From positions 372,001 to 436,000 of the forward strand of contig JAFDVQ010000005.1 in the NCBI GenBank assembly GCA_018268915.1: 64,000 nucleotides of DNA, written 5' to 3'. The position numbers were made by a program, and so were the translations under genes. Shown piece after piece: positions 46,062-55,132 of this stretch. The DNA is from Acidobacteriota bacterium (GTDB taxonomy: Bacteria > Acidobacteriota > Terriglobia > Terriglobales > Acidobacteriaceae). The notes below the pieces were generated by a model, which had not been told where the DNA came from, made no database searches, and worked only from the letters and a program-made list of their open reading frames with translations. Each line of letters starts with the position of its first letter. Position 1 is the stretch's first letter.

Positions 46062-47123
46062 ATTGAGTGACCTGGAGTGCGATAAGTGCAGACAGCCGCT
46101 CTGCAGTGCTTGTTTCGGGGGAACTGGAGCTTGAGATTAGCACGCAGCTTCGAGTCGCGCAACAGTCTAAACCAAGCTGTCTCAAGACAATGTGGTGAGC
46201 AAGACTTGCAGCAGCTGAACCTCGGCACGAAGGAATGCCCTCCATCTCCGAGGATTCCGGGGTGTATGGTCGCTGGCCGTGATGGGAAACGGCTCGGCGA
46301 CAAGCTTGGTTTTCAGCCTGTGATTTTGTTCCGAGGTGTTTTCGATAAGGAGACGAGAAGGAAGCCGCTGACGTTTGCGGGGGACGCGGTGATCAGCAAC
46401 GGGGACTGTGGGTATTGGATGGTCTTTGTGTACGAGGAAACATCCGGTAGTGTGCGGTTGAATGCGTCGTCCTATGGCGAAGTGTCAACATTTTGCTCTC
46501 AAAGGAAGCGTAGCCGGTGATTCGGGCAGAATCGTAACTATGTCTCAACGCAACAGGCAGACGGCAACTACGTGATTTTTGATATCCCCTCTTTGCACTA
46601 CACTCTCGAAAGCTACGCGCAGTCGCAAGGCCAGCGACTGACACGAGACGAGCAAACTTTGAGGTCATTGATTCGGACTTTTCGCTTCGGATCACCTCGG
46701 CCGGTGGCAAGTAGCGACTCCAAAGTGGCGAAAACAGCTTTGATCTGAGTTGTGAGCGGTTGGTCGTCGGCTCTGATTTTGTCAATAACAGCCATGAGAT
46801 AAGAATCACTCCGTCAGTCGGTAGGTGGCGAACTGGATCAGATCCAGTTTGGTTTGGGCATGTCTCGATTCAGGCCTGCAGAGCAGCCAAAGCAGGCAGC
46901 GACTGCTCTGCGCTGTGAGCGACCGTATCGGAATCGATATCCATTGATCTGGCAGGCTGAAGGACAATTCGCCTATATCCCACCTGTATCGTCTATCCCC
47001 TCGTCCTCAAAACTGATTGCGGGATTTGGATACGAGGAGGGTGGGTTTCCCACTCGCTCGACAAACTCGACTGAGCGCGATGCATTAGGCTACGAGCAAA
47101 GGCTCGGGATACGGAGGTGCGAG
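46062..47123. other. 1.06-kb stretch without a convincing gene
   Basis: Short open frames exist on both strands (for example 46086-46520 plus and 46613-46795 minus), but none shows a family motif, a ribosome-binding site or continuity, and they may be remains of lost genes. The only clear structure is a perfect inverted repeat at 46831-46849. Confidence 0.5.
46831..46849. promoter_or_regulatory. Perfect 19-bp palindrome, candidate operator
   Basis: AACTGGATC-A-GATCCAGTT. Arms of 9 bp are identical in reverse complement and the spacer is one base, a form expected for a dimeric regulator. It lies 275 nt upstream of the MDR gene. No regulator gene is adjacent. Confidence 0.4.
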
Positions 47124-48041
47124 ATGAAGGCGATTGTAGCGACGGATCAGGCAGCTGGAATGGCTGGATTGAATCTGGTGGATCGACGCGAGCCGCAGGC
47201 GGCGATTAATGACGTCGTTGTACAGGTTCATGCGTCGGGATTCACCGGGGATGAGCTCACTTGGCCTGCGACCTGGACCGATCGCGCTGGCCGTGACCGG
47301 ACGCCTTCAATTCCCGGACACGAACTCGCCGGAGTTGTTACCGCTCTTGGGTACGGCACTACAGGTTTGTCGATTGGACAACGGGTGTTCGGCCTCACAG
47401 ACTGGTACCGCGATGGCACGCTTGCGGAATATGTTGCAGTTGAGGCTCGCAACCTCGCACCATTGCCCGGCGATGTTGACTTCATGCATGGAGCGGCCCT
47501 CGTGATGTCGGGCCTGACCGCTTGGCAGGGACTGTTCGAACACGGTCGCCTTCAGGCAGGACAGGCCATCCTCGTGCATGGCGCAGCCGGAGTAGTTGGT
47601 TCGATGGCGACCCAACTCGCGCGCGAGGTCGGCGCGTACGTTATCGGCACCGGGCGCGCGGACGCTCGTCATGCTGCTCTCGATTTCGGCGCGCAAGAGT
47701 TCATCGACCTCGATAACGATATTCTGGAAGACGTCTGCAAAGTCGACCTGGTTTTCGATGTCATCGGCAGCGACATCGCGAAGCGATCCGCCAACCTGAT
47801 TCGGGCTGGAGGAACGCTGGTGACCATCACCGGCCCGATCGAAGCGCCACCCTCTGCAGGACGGACTATCGACTTCGTCGTCGAACCAGATCGCGCCCAA
47901 TTGAGTCAGCTCGTCCAAAGGCTCCGCGATGGTCGGCTGCGGACAAATATTGGAAGTGTGTCTACCCTTGACGATGCTATCCGTTCTCTTAACCGGACCG
48001 AGCGGGTAAAGGGGAAGACGATCTTTCGAGTGCGTGCCTGA
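47124..48041 (+). CDS. Zinc-independent MDR oxidoreductase (quinone-reductase-like)
   Basis: 305 aa from ATG 47124, with GGAGG 7 nt upstream; the frame is open to 46854, but that part has no similarity. GroES-like N-terminal domain (VVVQVHASGFTGDEL, IPGHELAGVV), then a Rossmann NADPH domain with ILVHGAAGVVGSMATQLA. The zinc ligands of alcohol dehydrogenases are absent, as in quinone oxidoreductases. It closes with LNRTERVKGKTIFRV. Likely reduces quinones or enones with NADPH; substrate unknown. Confidence 0.92.
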   Translation: MKAIVATDQAAGMAGLNLVDRREPQAAINDVVVQVHASGFTGDELTWPATWTDRAGRDRTPSIPGHELAGVVTALGYGTTGLSIGQRVFGLTDWYRDGTLAEYVAVEARNLAPLPGDVDFMHGAALVMSGLTAWQGLFEHGRLQAGQAILVHGAAGVVGSMATQLAREVGAYVIGTGRADARHAALDFGAQEFIDLDNDILEDVCKVDLVFDVIGSDIAKRSANLIRAGGTLVTITGPIEAPPSAGRTIDFVVEPDRAQLSQLVQRLRDGRLRTNIGSVSTLDDAIRSLNRTERVKGKTIFRVRA

Positions 48042-48074
48042 CGTGGCGAGGCCACCGTATGTGGCTGGGCAAGA

Positions 48075-50342
48075 CTACTCTTCAGGCTTGGTTCGTGGAA
48101 ACGCCTTGGAAAGGTAGGATTCGATCATCCTGAGCTCGGATGGGGTTGCGACTGCACCCTTCGCGGACATCGTCTGTACAACATCGGCCCACTCCTGCGA
48201 AGTAAGGCGCTCGTCGGTGAAAGTTTGCAGGCCGTGACAACCCGAACATGCGCGGATTGTGACGTCTCTCCCAGGCCCGGGAGGAAGTGATGCGGCTTGA
48301 CGGCGGAGAATCGCCTGGGTCCTTGGATCTCCGACCTTCCATCGGCTTTCCGACGTGATCGTCTTCTCTGTTGATGTGGTGGCGCTCGCCTGAACGATGT
48401 TGGGCTTTCTTCCCGAACCATCATCGAGCTTGAATGCTATTAGCTCGTCGCTAAGCAGAGGCGCACGCAACAAACCTCCTCCGGTTGCGACGATGGCTAC
48501 GTACTGCTTGCGATGCTCATCGGTGTAGGTAATCGGAATGGATTCGGCAGACGCCGGCAATCGATAAGCCCAGAGTTCCTCGCCGGTCTTCGTATCGAAG
48601 GCACGAAAGCGCGCATCATCCGTAGCGCCGATGAAAGTCAAACCACCTGCGGTCACGATGGGACCTCCCAAGCCGGGCCGCCCTGTGCGTTGCTTCCCCG
48701 GGGGAAAGTTATCCGTCAGGCCGAGGATTGATCGCCACGCGATCTTCCCACTGTTGATGTCAACCGCGACGAGCTCTCCCCATGGAGGTTCAGTGCACGG
48801 GAGGTGCTTCTCCGGATTCCAGAAGCGAACTGTTCCCGCGAAGGGCCCTGCGTTGATATACCCTCCATGATCGTCCGACACGATCCTCATGGGCTGACCG
48901 AGGTTGTTCACATTCACTACGAAAAGCCCAAGCGTGGGATCGAATGCGCCCCCAGCGTAGTTCACACCACCGTGCGTTCCAGGCAAATTGACCGAATAGC
49001 GATTGAAGGCCGGAGGCGTGTATGGTTCCTGAGCCAGCGACATATGGTTGTCGTCTACGTAGGCCTTGCACCACGCCGTGTGCTCGGGAAGGTCGTGGTA
49101 CAGCTCTACGCGCATTGGTGCCAGCGGTTCGGGGAATTCAGGGAAGGGCTGAGTTGGAGAGGCGTGTTCCCCCGGAACATCGCTATGCGGCACCGGCCGC
49201 TCCGCGACAGGAAACACCGGCTTTCCTGTCACTCGATTGAGCACAAACATGAGCCCAGTCTTGTTAACCACGACGACAGCGGGAATGTCTTTACCGTCGT
49301 GGTGAATGTCTACAAGGGTGGGAGGCGCTTCGGTGTCATAGTCCCAGATGTCGTGATGAACAACCTGGAAGTGCCAGAGGAGCTTACCGCTGGCGGCATC
49401 CAAGGCAACGATCGATGTGCCGAAGAGGTTGTCGCCGGGCCGGTCTATGCCGATTCGATCATAGTTGGGAGCGCCAAACGGCATGTAGACGATGCCGCGC
49501 TCCTGATCGATCGTCATGTAGCCCCACACGTTCACTCCGGAACGTTGCTTCCAGCTGTCACCTCCCCAGGTGTCATGCCCCTCTTCTCCCGGTCGGGGCA
49601 CTGAGTGAAACGTCCATACCAGCTTCCCGGTATGGATGTCCCATGCGCGCGTATCTCCTGCAGGACCCAATCCGCCATCCTTGCCTCCTGAACCTTCGCC
49701 TGTACCGGCGCCGGTGATAACCAGATTTTTGTAAATCACGGGCGGTGACGGGAGAATGTAGAGCTTGTCTCTGCCGGTATTCATCACTTCCGGCGTCCGG
49801 AGATCGACTGCACCATTGCTGCCGAACTTTGTGTTGGGTGTTCCATCCGCGGCGCTGATGGAATACAACAAGCCGTGATTGGTTCCAAAGAAGAGGGATG
49901 GTCCTGTCACTTGATCGCCGGGCCAATATTCGGCGCCGCGAAGGGACGCCTGATCGTTTCCTGGAAGGGCAAATACCCACTTCTCTCTGCCCGTGGCTGG
50001 ATAAAGGTCCACGACCCGCCCGTAGGGCGTAACGACAAACATGTTGTTTCCGACTACCAGCGGCTGATCTTCCGACGGCCTCCATGTTTTGTCTGAGGAG
50101 TTACTTGCTGCCGACCCGGGCTTCATGTGGTAAATCCAGGCGACTTTCAGATTGCTGACGTTTGCCCTCGTAATCTGTGCAAGCCCGGAGTAGCGGGTGG
50201 CGCCAGAATTCATGTTCACCATTGGCCAGGAGCTTGTTGCGTTCTGCGGCGCGCCAGAAGAAAGACGAAAGAAGCTGAAGAGGACGAGCCATAAAAGTCC
50301 GTTCCTCATCGGCGGGCGGGTGGCGGCGGCTTTTCGCTTCAT
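48075..50342 (-). CDS. PQQ-dependent sugar/alcohol dehydrogenase with C-terminal heme c site
   Basis: 755 aa from ATG 50342, which has AAGGAGA 3 nt upstream; the frame is open to 50390. Signal peptide (NGLLWLVLFSFFRLSSG), then an eight-bladed PQQ propeller with repeated Trp-docking strands and QVVHHDIWDYDTEAPPTLVD in the centre, GGVNYAGGAFDPTLG, and LGGPIVTAGGLTFIGATDD. The last 90 residues carry a single CxxCH, IRACSGCHGLQTF, so electrons can pass through a heme to the respiratory chain. Membrane-free periplasmic oxidation of a sugar or polyol is likely; the exact substrate is unknown. Diverges from the ThuA gene. Confidence 0.92.
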   Translation of the reverse strand: MKRKAAATRPPMRNGLLWLVLFSFFRLSSGAPQNATSSWPMVNMNSGATRYSGLAQITRANVSNLKVAWIYHMKPGSAASNSSDKTWRPSEDQPLVVGNNMFVVTPYGRVVDLYPATGREKWVFALPGNDQASLRGAEYWPGDQVTGPSLFFGTNHGLLYSISAADGTPNTKFGSNGAVDLRTPEVMNTGRDKLYILPSPPVIYKNLVITGAGTGEGSGGKDGGLGPAGDTRAWDIHTGKLVWTFHSVPRPGEEGHDTWGGDSWKQRSGVNVWGYMTIDQERGIVYMPFGAPNYDRIGIDRPGDNLFGTSIVALDAASGKLLWHFQVVHHDIWDYDTEAPPTLVDIHHDGKDIPAVVVVNKTGLMFVLNRVTGKPVFPVAERPVPHSDVPGEHASPTQPFPEFPEPLAPMRVELYHDLPEHTAWCKAYVDDNHMSLAQEPYTPPAFNRYSVNLPGTHGGVNYAGGAFDPTLGLFVVNVNNLGQPMRIVSDDHGGYINAGPFAGTVRFWNPEKHLPCTEPPWGELVAVDINSGKIAWRSILGLTDNFPPGKQRTGRPGLGGPIVTAGGLTFIGATDDARFRAFDTKTGEELWAYRLPASAESIPITYTDEHRKQYVAIVATGGGLLRAPLLSDELIAFKLDDGSGRKPNIVQASATTSTEKTITSESRWKVGDPRTQAILRRQAASLPPGPGRDVTIRACSGCHGLQTFTDERLTSQEWADVVQTMSAKGAVATPSELRMIESYLSKAFPRTKPEE

Positions 50343-50537
50343 AGTCTCCTTGGTTCTTGTTGCGTCAGCTGTTACGACAAAAAGCTGCAAACGATTCTAG
50401 CGGCAAACAAGTGCATGCTGGCAATCTCTGTTGCCGCCGATTAACGACGATCAGTGATTGACATTTCTGATGGAGTTCTTGTATCGCTGGTTCTCGTCTA
50501 GATACTTCGAAATCTTCCCCAGGAGAACGCGTTAAAA

Positions 50538-51485
50538 GTGTGCTGGAATTGGAGATCTCCGGTCGCTACCTCAGTCAGACTTTCGCTCAGAATCATCACC
50601 TACCAATTTTGGGGGATGCAGGCCCTTCTTCTTCTGATGGTGTTTCTGCCTCCGACACAGAGAACTTACGCACAGGCCCGGCCGTCGGCTCATGCAGAAG
50701 CGCCTAGACCGTCAGGTCAAAATCCAGACGGAATGCGGATCTTTATCTGGGCCGGGCTCAAGTCTCATCTCGCCGGACAACACGACTACCCCCAGTTCCT
50801 TGCAGATTGGAGCAAGATCCTGACTGAGCACGGAGCCATTGTTGATGGTTCGCTGCACGCGCCTACTTCTGAGGATCTTGAACGCGCTGACGTATTAGTG
50901 ATCTACAAGGGCGACGCCGGATATTTGAGTGATGAAGAAAAGTCAGTGATTGAAGCCTTTGTGAAAAGAGGCGGCGGGTTGGTCAGCCTGCACGATTCGC
51001 TTTGCGGACCCGACCCCGAATACTTCGCGACGTTAGTCGGCGGAGCGAAGAAGCACGGTGATGTCAACTACACGCTTGGCGCGCCAATCGCCTACTCGGT
51101 GAAAGACGTTTCTGATCCCATCATGAGAGGCATGTCAAACTTCACGATCTTCGATGAGGCCTTCTTCAACATGACCTGGGCTCATGATCCCGGCGTCCAC
51201 GTTCTCGCATCATCCTCGATCCCCGGCACTCCAAGCGCCGGCTCGCATAGAGGTGAGGTAGTTCCACAGATCTGGACCTATGAACATACGTTTGCGAGAG
51301 GGGAGCCTGCACGTGCGTTCGTATGGATGCAGGGACACGAGTACGCCAATTTCGCGAATTACCAGATTCAACAGATGCTGCTCAGAGGCATCGCCTGGGC
51401 GGGTAAGAAGCCTGTCGAATCGTTGATTGACTATGTGCCGCCGGTTTTGGCAACCTCGAAGCCAAGCAGCGAGCCACATAAATGA
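50538..51485 (+). CDS. ThuA domain protein, exported
   Basis: 315 aa from GTG 50538 (AGGAGA 11 nt upstream); an ATG at 50616 would still keep the signal peptide (LLLLMVFLPPTQRTYAQ). The ThuA trehalose-utilisation fold follows: MRIFIWAGLKSH, VLVIYKGDAGYLSDEE, FVKRGGGLVSLHDSLCG, and the closing FVWMQGHEYANFANYQIQQ and LLRGIAWAG. ThuA proteins belong to the glutamine-amidotransferase-like superfamily and are often found with sugar dehydrogenases; their biochemical role is not settled. The gene diverges from the PQQ dehydrogenase. Confidence 0.9.
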   Translation: MCWNWRSPVATSVRLSLRIITYQFWGMQALLLLMVFLPPTQRTYAQARPSAHAEAPRPSGQNPDGMRIFIWAGLKSHLAGQHDYPQFLADWSKILTEHGAIVDGSLHAPTSEDLERADVLVIYKGDAGYLSDEEKSVIEAFVKRGGGLVSLHDSLCGPDPEYFATLVGGAKKHGDVNYTLGAPIAYSVKDVSDPIMRGMSNFTIFDEAFFNMTWAHDPGVHVLASSSIPGTPSAGSHRGEVVPQIWTYEHTFARGEPARAFVWMQGHEYANFANYQIQQMLLRGIAWAGKKPVESLIDYVPPVLATSKPSSEPHK

Positions 51486-51537
51486 ATCAAGTTTCTTCGT
51501 CATTCAGCGGGCACTGCATACGAAGAGGAAGCCATAA

Positions 51538-52293
51538 CTACTTCGCCGTCCACCCTCCATCGATCAGAACGTCTGTTCCAGTGATAAACGCTGCGGCTTC
51601 GGAGCACAGATAGCAGGCGAGAGAGCCTATCTCTTCCACCTTGCCCCAGCGCCCTACCGGAAGGCCAGCCAGGAACTGGGCGTTGGCTTGCGGATCTTGC
51701 ATCAATGCGAGATTCATGTCCGTACCGATCGGCCCCGGGCTGATCCCATTCACAGTGATTCCATCCGTGGCAAGTTCCAACGCCAATGCCCTGGTGAGGC
51801 CCAGCAGGGCGGCTTTCGCGGAACTGTATGCCGTGCGCCCGGCTAACGAAACGTGACTCATGATCGAGCTCATGTTGAGAACGCGTCCGTATCCTGTTCC
51901 TTTCATTCCGGGCACAAATTCACGGCACATCAAAAATGTTGAGATCAGGCTTGCATCCAGTACGCTCCTGAATTCATTCAGCGTGAAATCCACAAGGTTC
52001 TTTCTCACATTGATTCCTGCGCTATTGATCAAGATTTGTGGGTTTCCAAAGCGGTCCTTGACCGCACTCCCGAGTTCCTTGACCGCATCTTCTTGGGTAA
52101 CGTCAGCGACAAAGAACTCCGCGGTCCCACCACCAGCTTTGATTTCATCCCGAACCTGCTTCAGCCGTGCTCGATCGCGCGCAACCAGAGCGATTTGTGC
52201 TCCCGCGTCGGCCAGAGCCTTGGCCATCGCCTCACCCAAGCCTCGGCTGCCGCCGGTAATGACTGCTGTTCTACCTTTCAGATCGATCTTCAT
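51538..52293 (-). CDS. SDR family oxidoreductase
   Basis: 251 aa classical short-chain dehydrogenase: TGGSRGLGEAMAKAL for NAD(P) binding, NSAGINVRKNLVD, catalytic Ser in MSSIMSHVSL and YSSAKAALLG (Tyr-x-x-x-Lys), and ISPGPIGTDMN. The closest type is the 3-oxoacyl/gluconate 5-dehydrogenase-like group. It starts 40 nt after the transporter stop and is probably cotranscribed, consistent with oxidation of a sugar acid or polyol that the transporter brings in. Confidence 0.93.
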   Translation of the reverse strand: MKIDLKGRTAVITGGSRGLGEAMAKALADAGAQIALVARDRARLKQVRDEIKAGGGTAEFFVADVTQEDAVKELGSAVKDRFGNPQILINSAGINVRKNLVDFTLNEFRSVLDASLISTFLMCREFVPGMKGTGYGRVLNMSSIMSHVSLAGRTAYSSAKAALLGLTRALALELATDGITVNGISPGPIGTDMNLALMQDPQANAQFLAGLPVGRWGKVEEIGSLACYLCSEAAAFITGTDVLIDGGWTAK

Positions 52294-52333
52294 GAATTTC
52301 CTTTCGGATTTCGTTTTCTCAAATCGCCATTTT

Positions 52334-53608
52334 TTAAGGAGTAATCACATCCGAACCAAGGGTCGAGCAACTCCCGTCTGGATGTGTTGACTTCGAATAC
52401 AGAGTGAACCAGCATGCGGCCGAGATAAATGCGGCTACAGCCATGGTGTCGATGAGCAAATTCCATCCTTTAATTCCTTTACCGAGGTGTTGCAGAATGA
52501 TGCCGCCAATCACTGGCGCGACAAAACCGCCGAGATTGCCCATCATGTTCATCGCGGCTGCCACGGTAGCCGTGTACGCTCCCCCGGTCTCTACGCAGGC
52601 ATCCCACGATATAGGCATGGTCAGATCACTGGCAAAGCTCGCCAACCCCATGATCAACATTGCAGGCAATACCGCATCAATTCGCGTGAAGAGAATCAGC
52701 AACACACCGGTTGCAAGAAACCCTCCACAGGCAATTGCGCGCTTTGGCAGCCATCTCGAACAGAAGCCGGATATGAGAGATCCAAATCCTCCGAATAGTA
52801 GAGGCAAGACCGCAAGGGCCGCGGCACTCTCCGGTGACTGCCCTCTTCCCTCTCGAAGATAAGTTGGAAGCCAGGTGATGTAAAAGTACCAGACATAGGA
52901 AAAGCAGAAGTACTGCAGGGCGAGCGTCACTACCTTCCTTGTGCACAGCACGGATATCAGGCTGCGATCTGCTCCGGAGGACGTCAGGTCACGCGAGGGC
53001 TCTAACAATTCTCGCTCAGCTGCATTTACAGCCGGGTGTTTTGCAGGATCGTCTTTAAACCAGGCTAAGAAAATTGCGCACCACACCGCTCCCAGCAGAG
53101 CGAAACTGACAAATGCCCACCGCCAGCCAAGCCACTTGATGCAGAGAAGCGTAATTGGGGGCGTTACCGCTCCACCCCACCGTGCACAGGCCCACATCAG
53201 GGCCTGCGCGGTAACTCGTTCTCGCGCAGGCAGCCATGCACTCAGCATGCGCGTCAGGTTCGGGAAGCATCCAGCCTCGCCGGCTCCAAACAGGAATCTG
53301 GCTGTAACGAGAGATGCAAGATTCCATGCTGCACCCGTCAATGCTGTAAAAGCCGACCAGGCAAGCACGACCTGCGTTAGGACGCGCCGAACACCGCGGC
53401 GATCACCCAGCAAACCCATCGGGATTTCAAACAAGGCGTAGGCCAGACCGAAGGCCCCAAACACCAGCCCCATTTGTTCTTTCCCAAGATGCAAATCATG
53501 CGAAATCGGTATTGCAGCTCCCGAAATTGCAACACGCTGCACGTACGACAGAATCGCGAGCCCGATCGCGAGTACGACCACCCGGTAACGCGCTCGGCTC
53601 GCTCTCAT
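52334..53608 (-). CDS. MFS transporter, anion:cation symporter (ACS)-like
   Basis: 424 aa, 12 transmembrane helices. N-terminal half: SYVQRVAISGAAIPISHDLH, GLLGDRRGVRRVL (signature loop with Asp-Arg-Arg-Gly), RFLFGAGEAGCFPNLTR; these are marks of the ACS/hexuronate-phthalate branch. It probably imports a sugar acid or related organic anion. First gene of an operon with the SDR enzyme; right-most gene of the island. Confidence 0.9.
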   Translation of the reverse strand: MRASRARYRVVVLAIGLAILSYVQRVAISGAAIPISHDLHLGKEQMGLVFGAFGLAYALFEIPMGLLGDRRGVRRVLTQVVLAWSAFTALTGAAWNLASLVTARFLFGAGEAGCFPNLTRMLSAWLPARERVTAQALMWACARWGGAVTPPITLLCIKWLGWRWAFVSFALLGAVWCAIFLAWFKDDPAKHPAVNAAERELLEPSRDLTSSGADRSLISVLCTRKVVTLALQYFCFSYVWYFYITWLPTYLREGRGQSPESAAALAVLPLLFGGFGSLISGFCSRWLPKRAIACGGFLATGVLLILFTRIDAVLPAMLIMGLASFASDLTMPISWDACVETGGAYTATVAAAMNMMGNLGGFVAPVIGGIILQHLGKGIKGWNLLIDTMAVAAFISAACWFTLYSKSTHPDGSCSTLGSDVITP

Positions 53609-54149
53609 TTGCCAAGGCTCCTTAGGTGAAGCTAGTGACCACTGTGATTATTACGAAGTGGAGCACGGCGAACGCACATGAAGGATGAAACTACCGTGTT
53701 TGAGGGTTCAGACCCTGCCTGTATGCCATCCGGAGCGTGTTCCCATTTTGAACTGAGGCGAGTAACACACACGACGCATTGTCCGAAGAGTTCAGGTGAG
53801 GCGCACATTTTCGGGGGAAAATCGGGGGTATGACTTTCCCATTCAGCGGAAGTTTTCTTAGATACCTAAGCAATACAACTGTATTTCGAATCCTTCTTCC
53901 TCCGCCATACAGTAGGAAACCAACGTTAATATCGATGAGAGATCAATAGTACATGCAGGCTTCCGTTGAAATCTCAGTTTCTTCTTCTCACTACCCTTCC
54001 CTGCATTCTTCTCAAAATTGAGTCAGGTCCATTCCCTTTGGTCTATTGTTCCAAGTGTCACATCATCGCCGGGATCTATACTGTCCCGGCCTTGCACTCA
54101 CTTTGTAACTGACAAACAAGAACTTGCTAGACATTGTCGTCCCCTGCCG
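53609..54149. other. Gene-free stretch containing the right island boundary
   Basis: 541 nt between the MFS start and the APH-like kinase start. It carries the attR-like copy of the tRNA-Ser end (53885-53911). A short plus-strand frame (53680-53832) and a minus-strand one (53691-53873) are present but show no known motif and could be remnants. Confidence 0.5.
53885..53911 (+). repeat. attR-like copy of the tRNA-Ser 3' end
   Basis: TTCGAATCCTTCTTCCTCCG then CCATACA. Identical to 37890-37916 at 25 of 27 positions, same orientation, 16.0 kb apart. No other part of a tRNA is present here, so it is a fragment, not a second tRNA gene. Confidence 0.75.
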
Positions 54150-55016
54150 ATGAAAGTTTCTCAACAGCTCATCGAGAATTGTCAAAAGTCTCCGGAACGT
54201 CGCGCATGGCTGGACGGTCTGCCGGATCTGCTTTCGCAGCTGCAGATTCGGTGGTCAATCCGCACTAACGACCCATTTGATCAAAACGCTACCTGCTCCT
54301 GGGTAGCGCCAGTGACCCGATTCGATGGAGAGACTGCAGTGCTGAAAATCGCGATGCCTCACATGGAGGGCCGGGACGAGATCGCCGGCCTTCGATATTG
54401 GGATGGCAACTGCATGGTGCGCCTGCTGGAAGCTGACCCGGAGTCTGGCGCCATGCTGATTGAGCGATGCCTGCCCGGAAGCAATCTTCATTCAGAGCCC
54501 GAGACAAGGCAAGACGAGGTCATCGCGCAACTGCTCAAGGGGATCTGGAGTCAGACGTGTCCCTCTTCGGATTTGTCGTGCTTCCGTCCCCTCTCGCGAA
54601 TGGTGAATTCCTGGCGTGAAGAGACGATGGCGCAACGGCATCTCTGGGCCGACGCAGATTTGGTTAAAGAAGGTCTAGCCGTCGTGGCGAAATTGGCCGA
54701 ACCGGCAGGGACAGACGTTCTCCTGGTAACAGATCTCCACGCCGGGAATGTCCTGCGTTCCGACCGGGAGCCATGGCTTGCGATCGACCCTAAGCCTTTC
54801 GTCGGCGATCGCACCTACGACCTGGTACAGCACCTGTTCAACTGCGAGGCCCGCCTTCATAACGAGCCGCAGGCATTGATTAAGCGCATTGCAAGCCTTG
54901 CAGAGGTAGACGCGCACCGCCTTCGCCTCTGGGCTTTTGGGAGAGCCGCCTCTGATCCAAGAGAGGATTGGGCGAACGCGCGATGGATAAGAACTGCGCG
55001 GGCGCTAGCCCTTTGA
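54150..55016 (+). CDS. APH(6)/hydroxyurea-type aminoglycoside phosphotransferase-like kinase
   Basis: 288 aa from ATG 54150; the open frame begins at 54018 but the extra residues do not match. Signature: LLVTDLHAGNVLRSDREPWL followed by AIDPKPFVGDRTYDLV, the catalytic and magnesium loops of the streptomycin 6-kinase group; GSNLHSEPE and an N-lobe with TAVLKIAMPHMEGRDEIAGL. Whether it gives drug resistance is unknown; in soil bacteria this family also phosphorylates other small molecules. Catalytic loop reads TDLH where GDLH is usual. It lies just outside the island. Confidence 0.85.
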   Translation: MKVSQQLIENCQKSPERRAWLDGLPDLLSQLQIRWSIRTNDPFDQNATCSWVAPVTRFDGETAVLKIAMPHMEGRDEIAGLRYWDGNCMVRLLEADPESGAMLIERCLPGSNLHSEPETRQDEVIAQLLKGIWSQTCPSSDLSCFRPLSRMVNSWREETMAQRHLWADADLVKEGLAVVAKLAEPAGTDVLLVTDLHAGNVLRSDREPWLAIDPKPFVGDRTYDLVQHLFNCEARLHNEPQALIKRIASLAEVDAHRLRLWAFGRAASDPREDWANARWIRTARALAL

Positions 55017-55071
55017 AAGTGAAGAGTTGTCAGCTCGAGACCGCACATGATGCTCGCTCGCCACAAACCCA

Positions 55072-55101
55072 TTGACAATCGCAGTTTAGGTGGGCTAGCA
55101 T
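55072..55101 (+). promoter_or_regulatory. Sigma70-like promoter of the second TonB receptor
   Basis: TTGACA (55072-55077), 18-nt spacer, TAGCAT (55096-55101). Transcription would begin about 55108, giving a leader of about 260 nt before the ATG at 55365. Confidence 0.55.
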
Positions 55102-55116
55102 CGCAGCCAATCCGCG

Positions 55117-55132
55117 GTGACAACGTTTACAC
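55117..55132 (+). promoter_or_regulatory. LacI-family operator
   Basis: GTGACAACGTTTACAC. It fits the general LacI-family pattern TGNNANCGNTNNCA with a central CG and 6 of 8 symmetric base pairs. It begins about 10 nt downstream of the expected start of transcription of the promoter at 55072, a position for repression. Confidence 0.6.

Larger units (their letters stand above)
37917..53911. mobile_element. Probable genomic island integrated at tRNA-Ser (16 kb)
   Basis: Bounded by the 27-nt direct repeat listed at its two ends. Contents: a decayed kinase/M23 gene, a three-gene signalling operon, an MDR oxidoreductase, a PQQ dehydrogenase, a ThuA protein, an SDR/MFS pair, and two stretches (46062-47123, 53609-53884) with no recognisable gene. 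No integrase, excisionase or mobilisation gene could be seen, so the element would be non-autonomous now. The boundary repeat is direct observation; integration is inference. Confidence 0.65.

Noticed and set aside
46613..46795. 60-aa minus-strand frame, considered as a transposase fragment
   Set aside because: No DDE or other transposase motif; too short to judge.
53691..53873. 60-aa minus-strand frame beside attR, considered as an integrase remnant
   Set aside because: No catalytic Arg-His-x-x-Arg-Tyr motif of tyrosine recombinases is visible.
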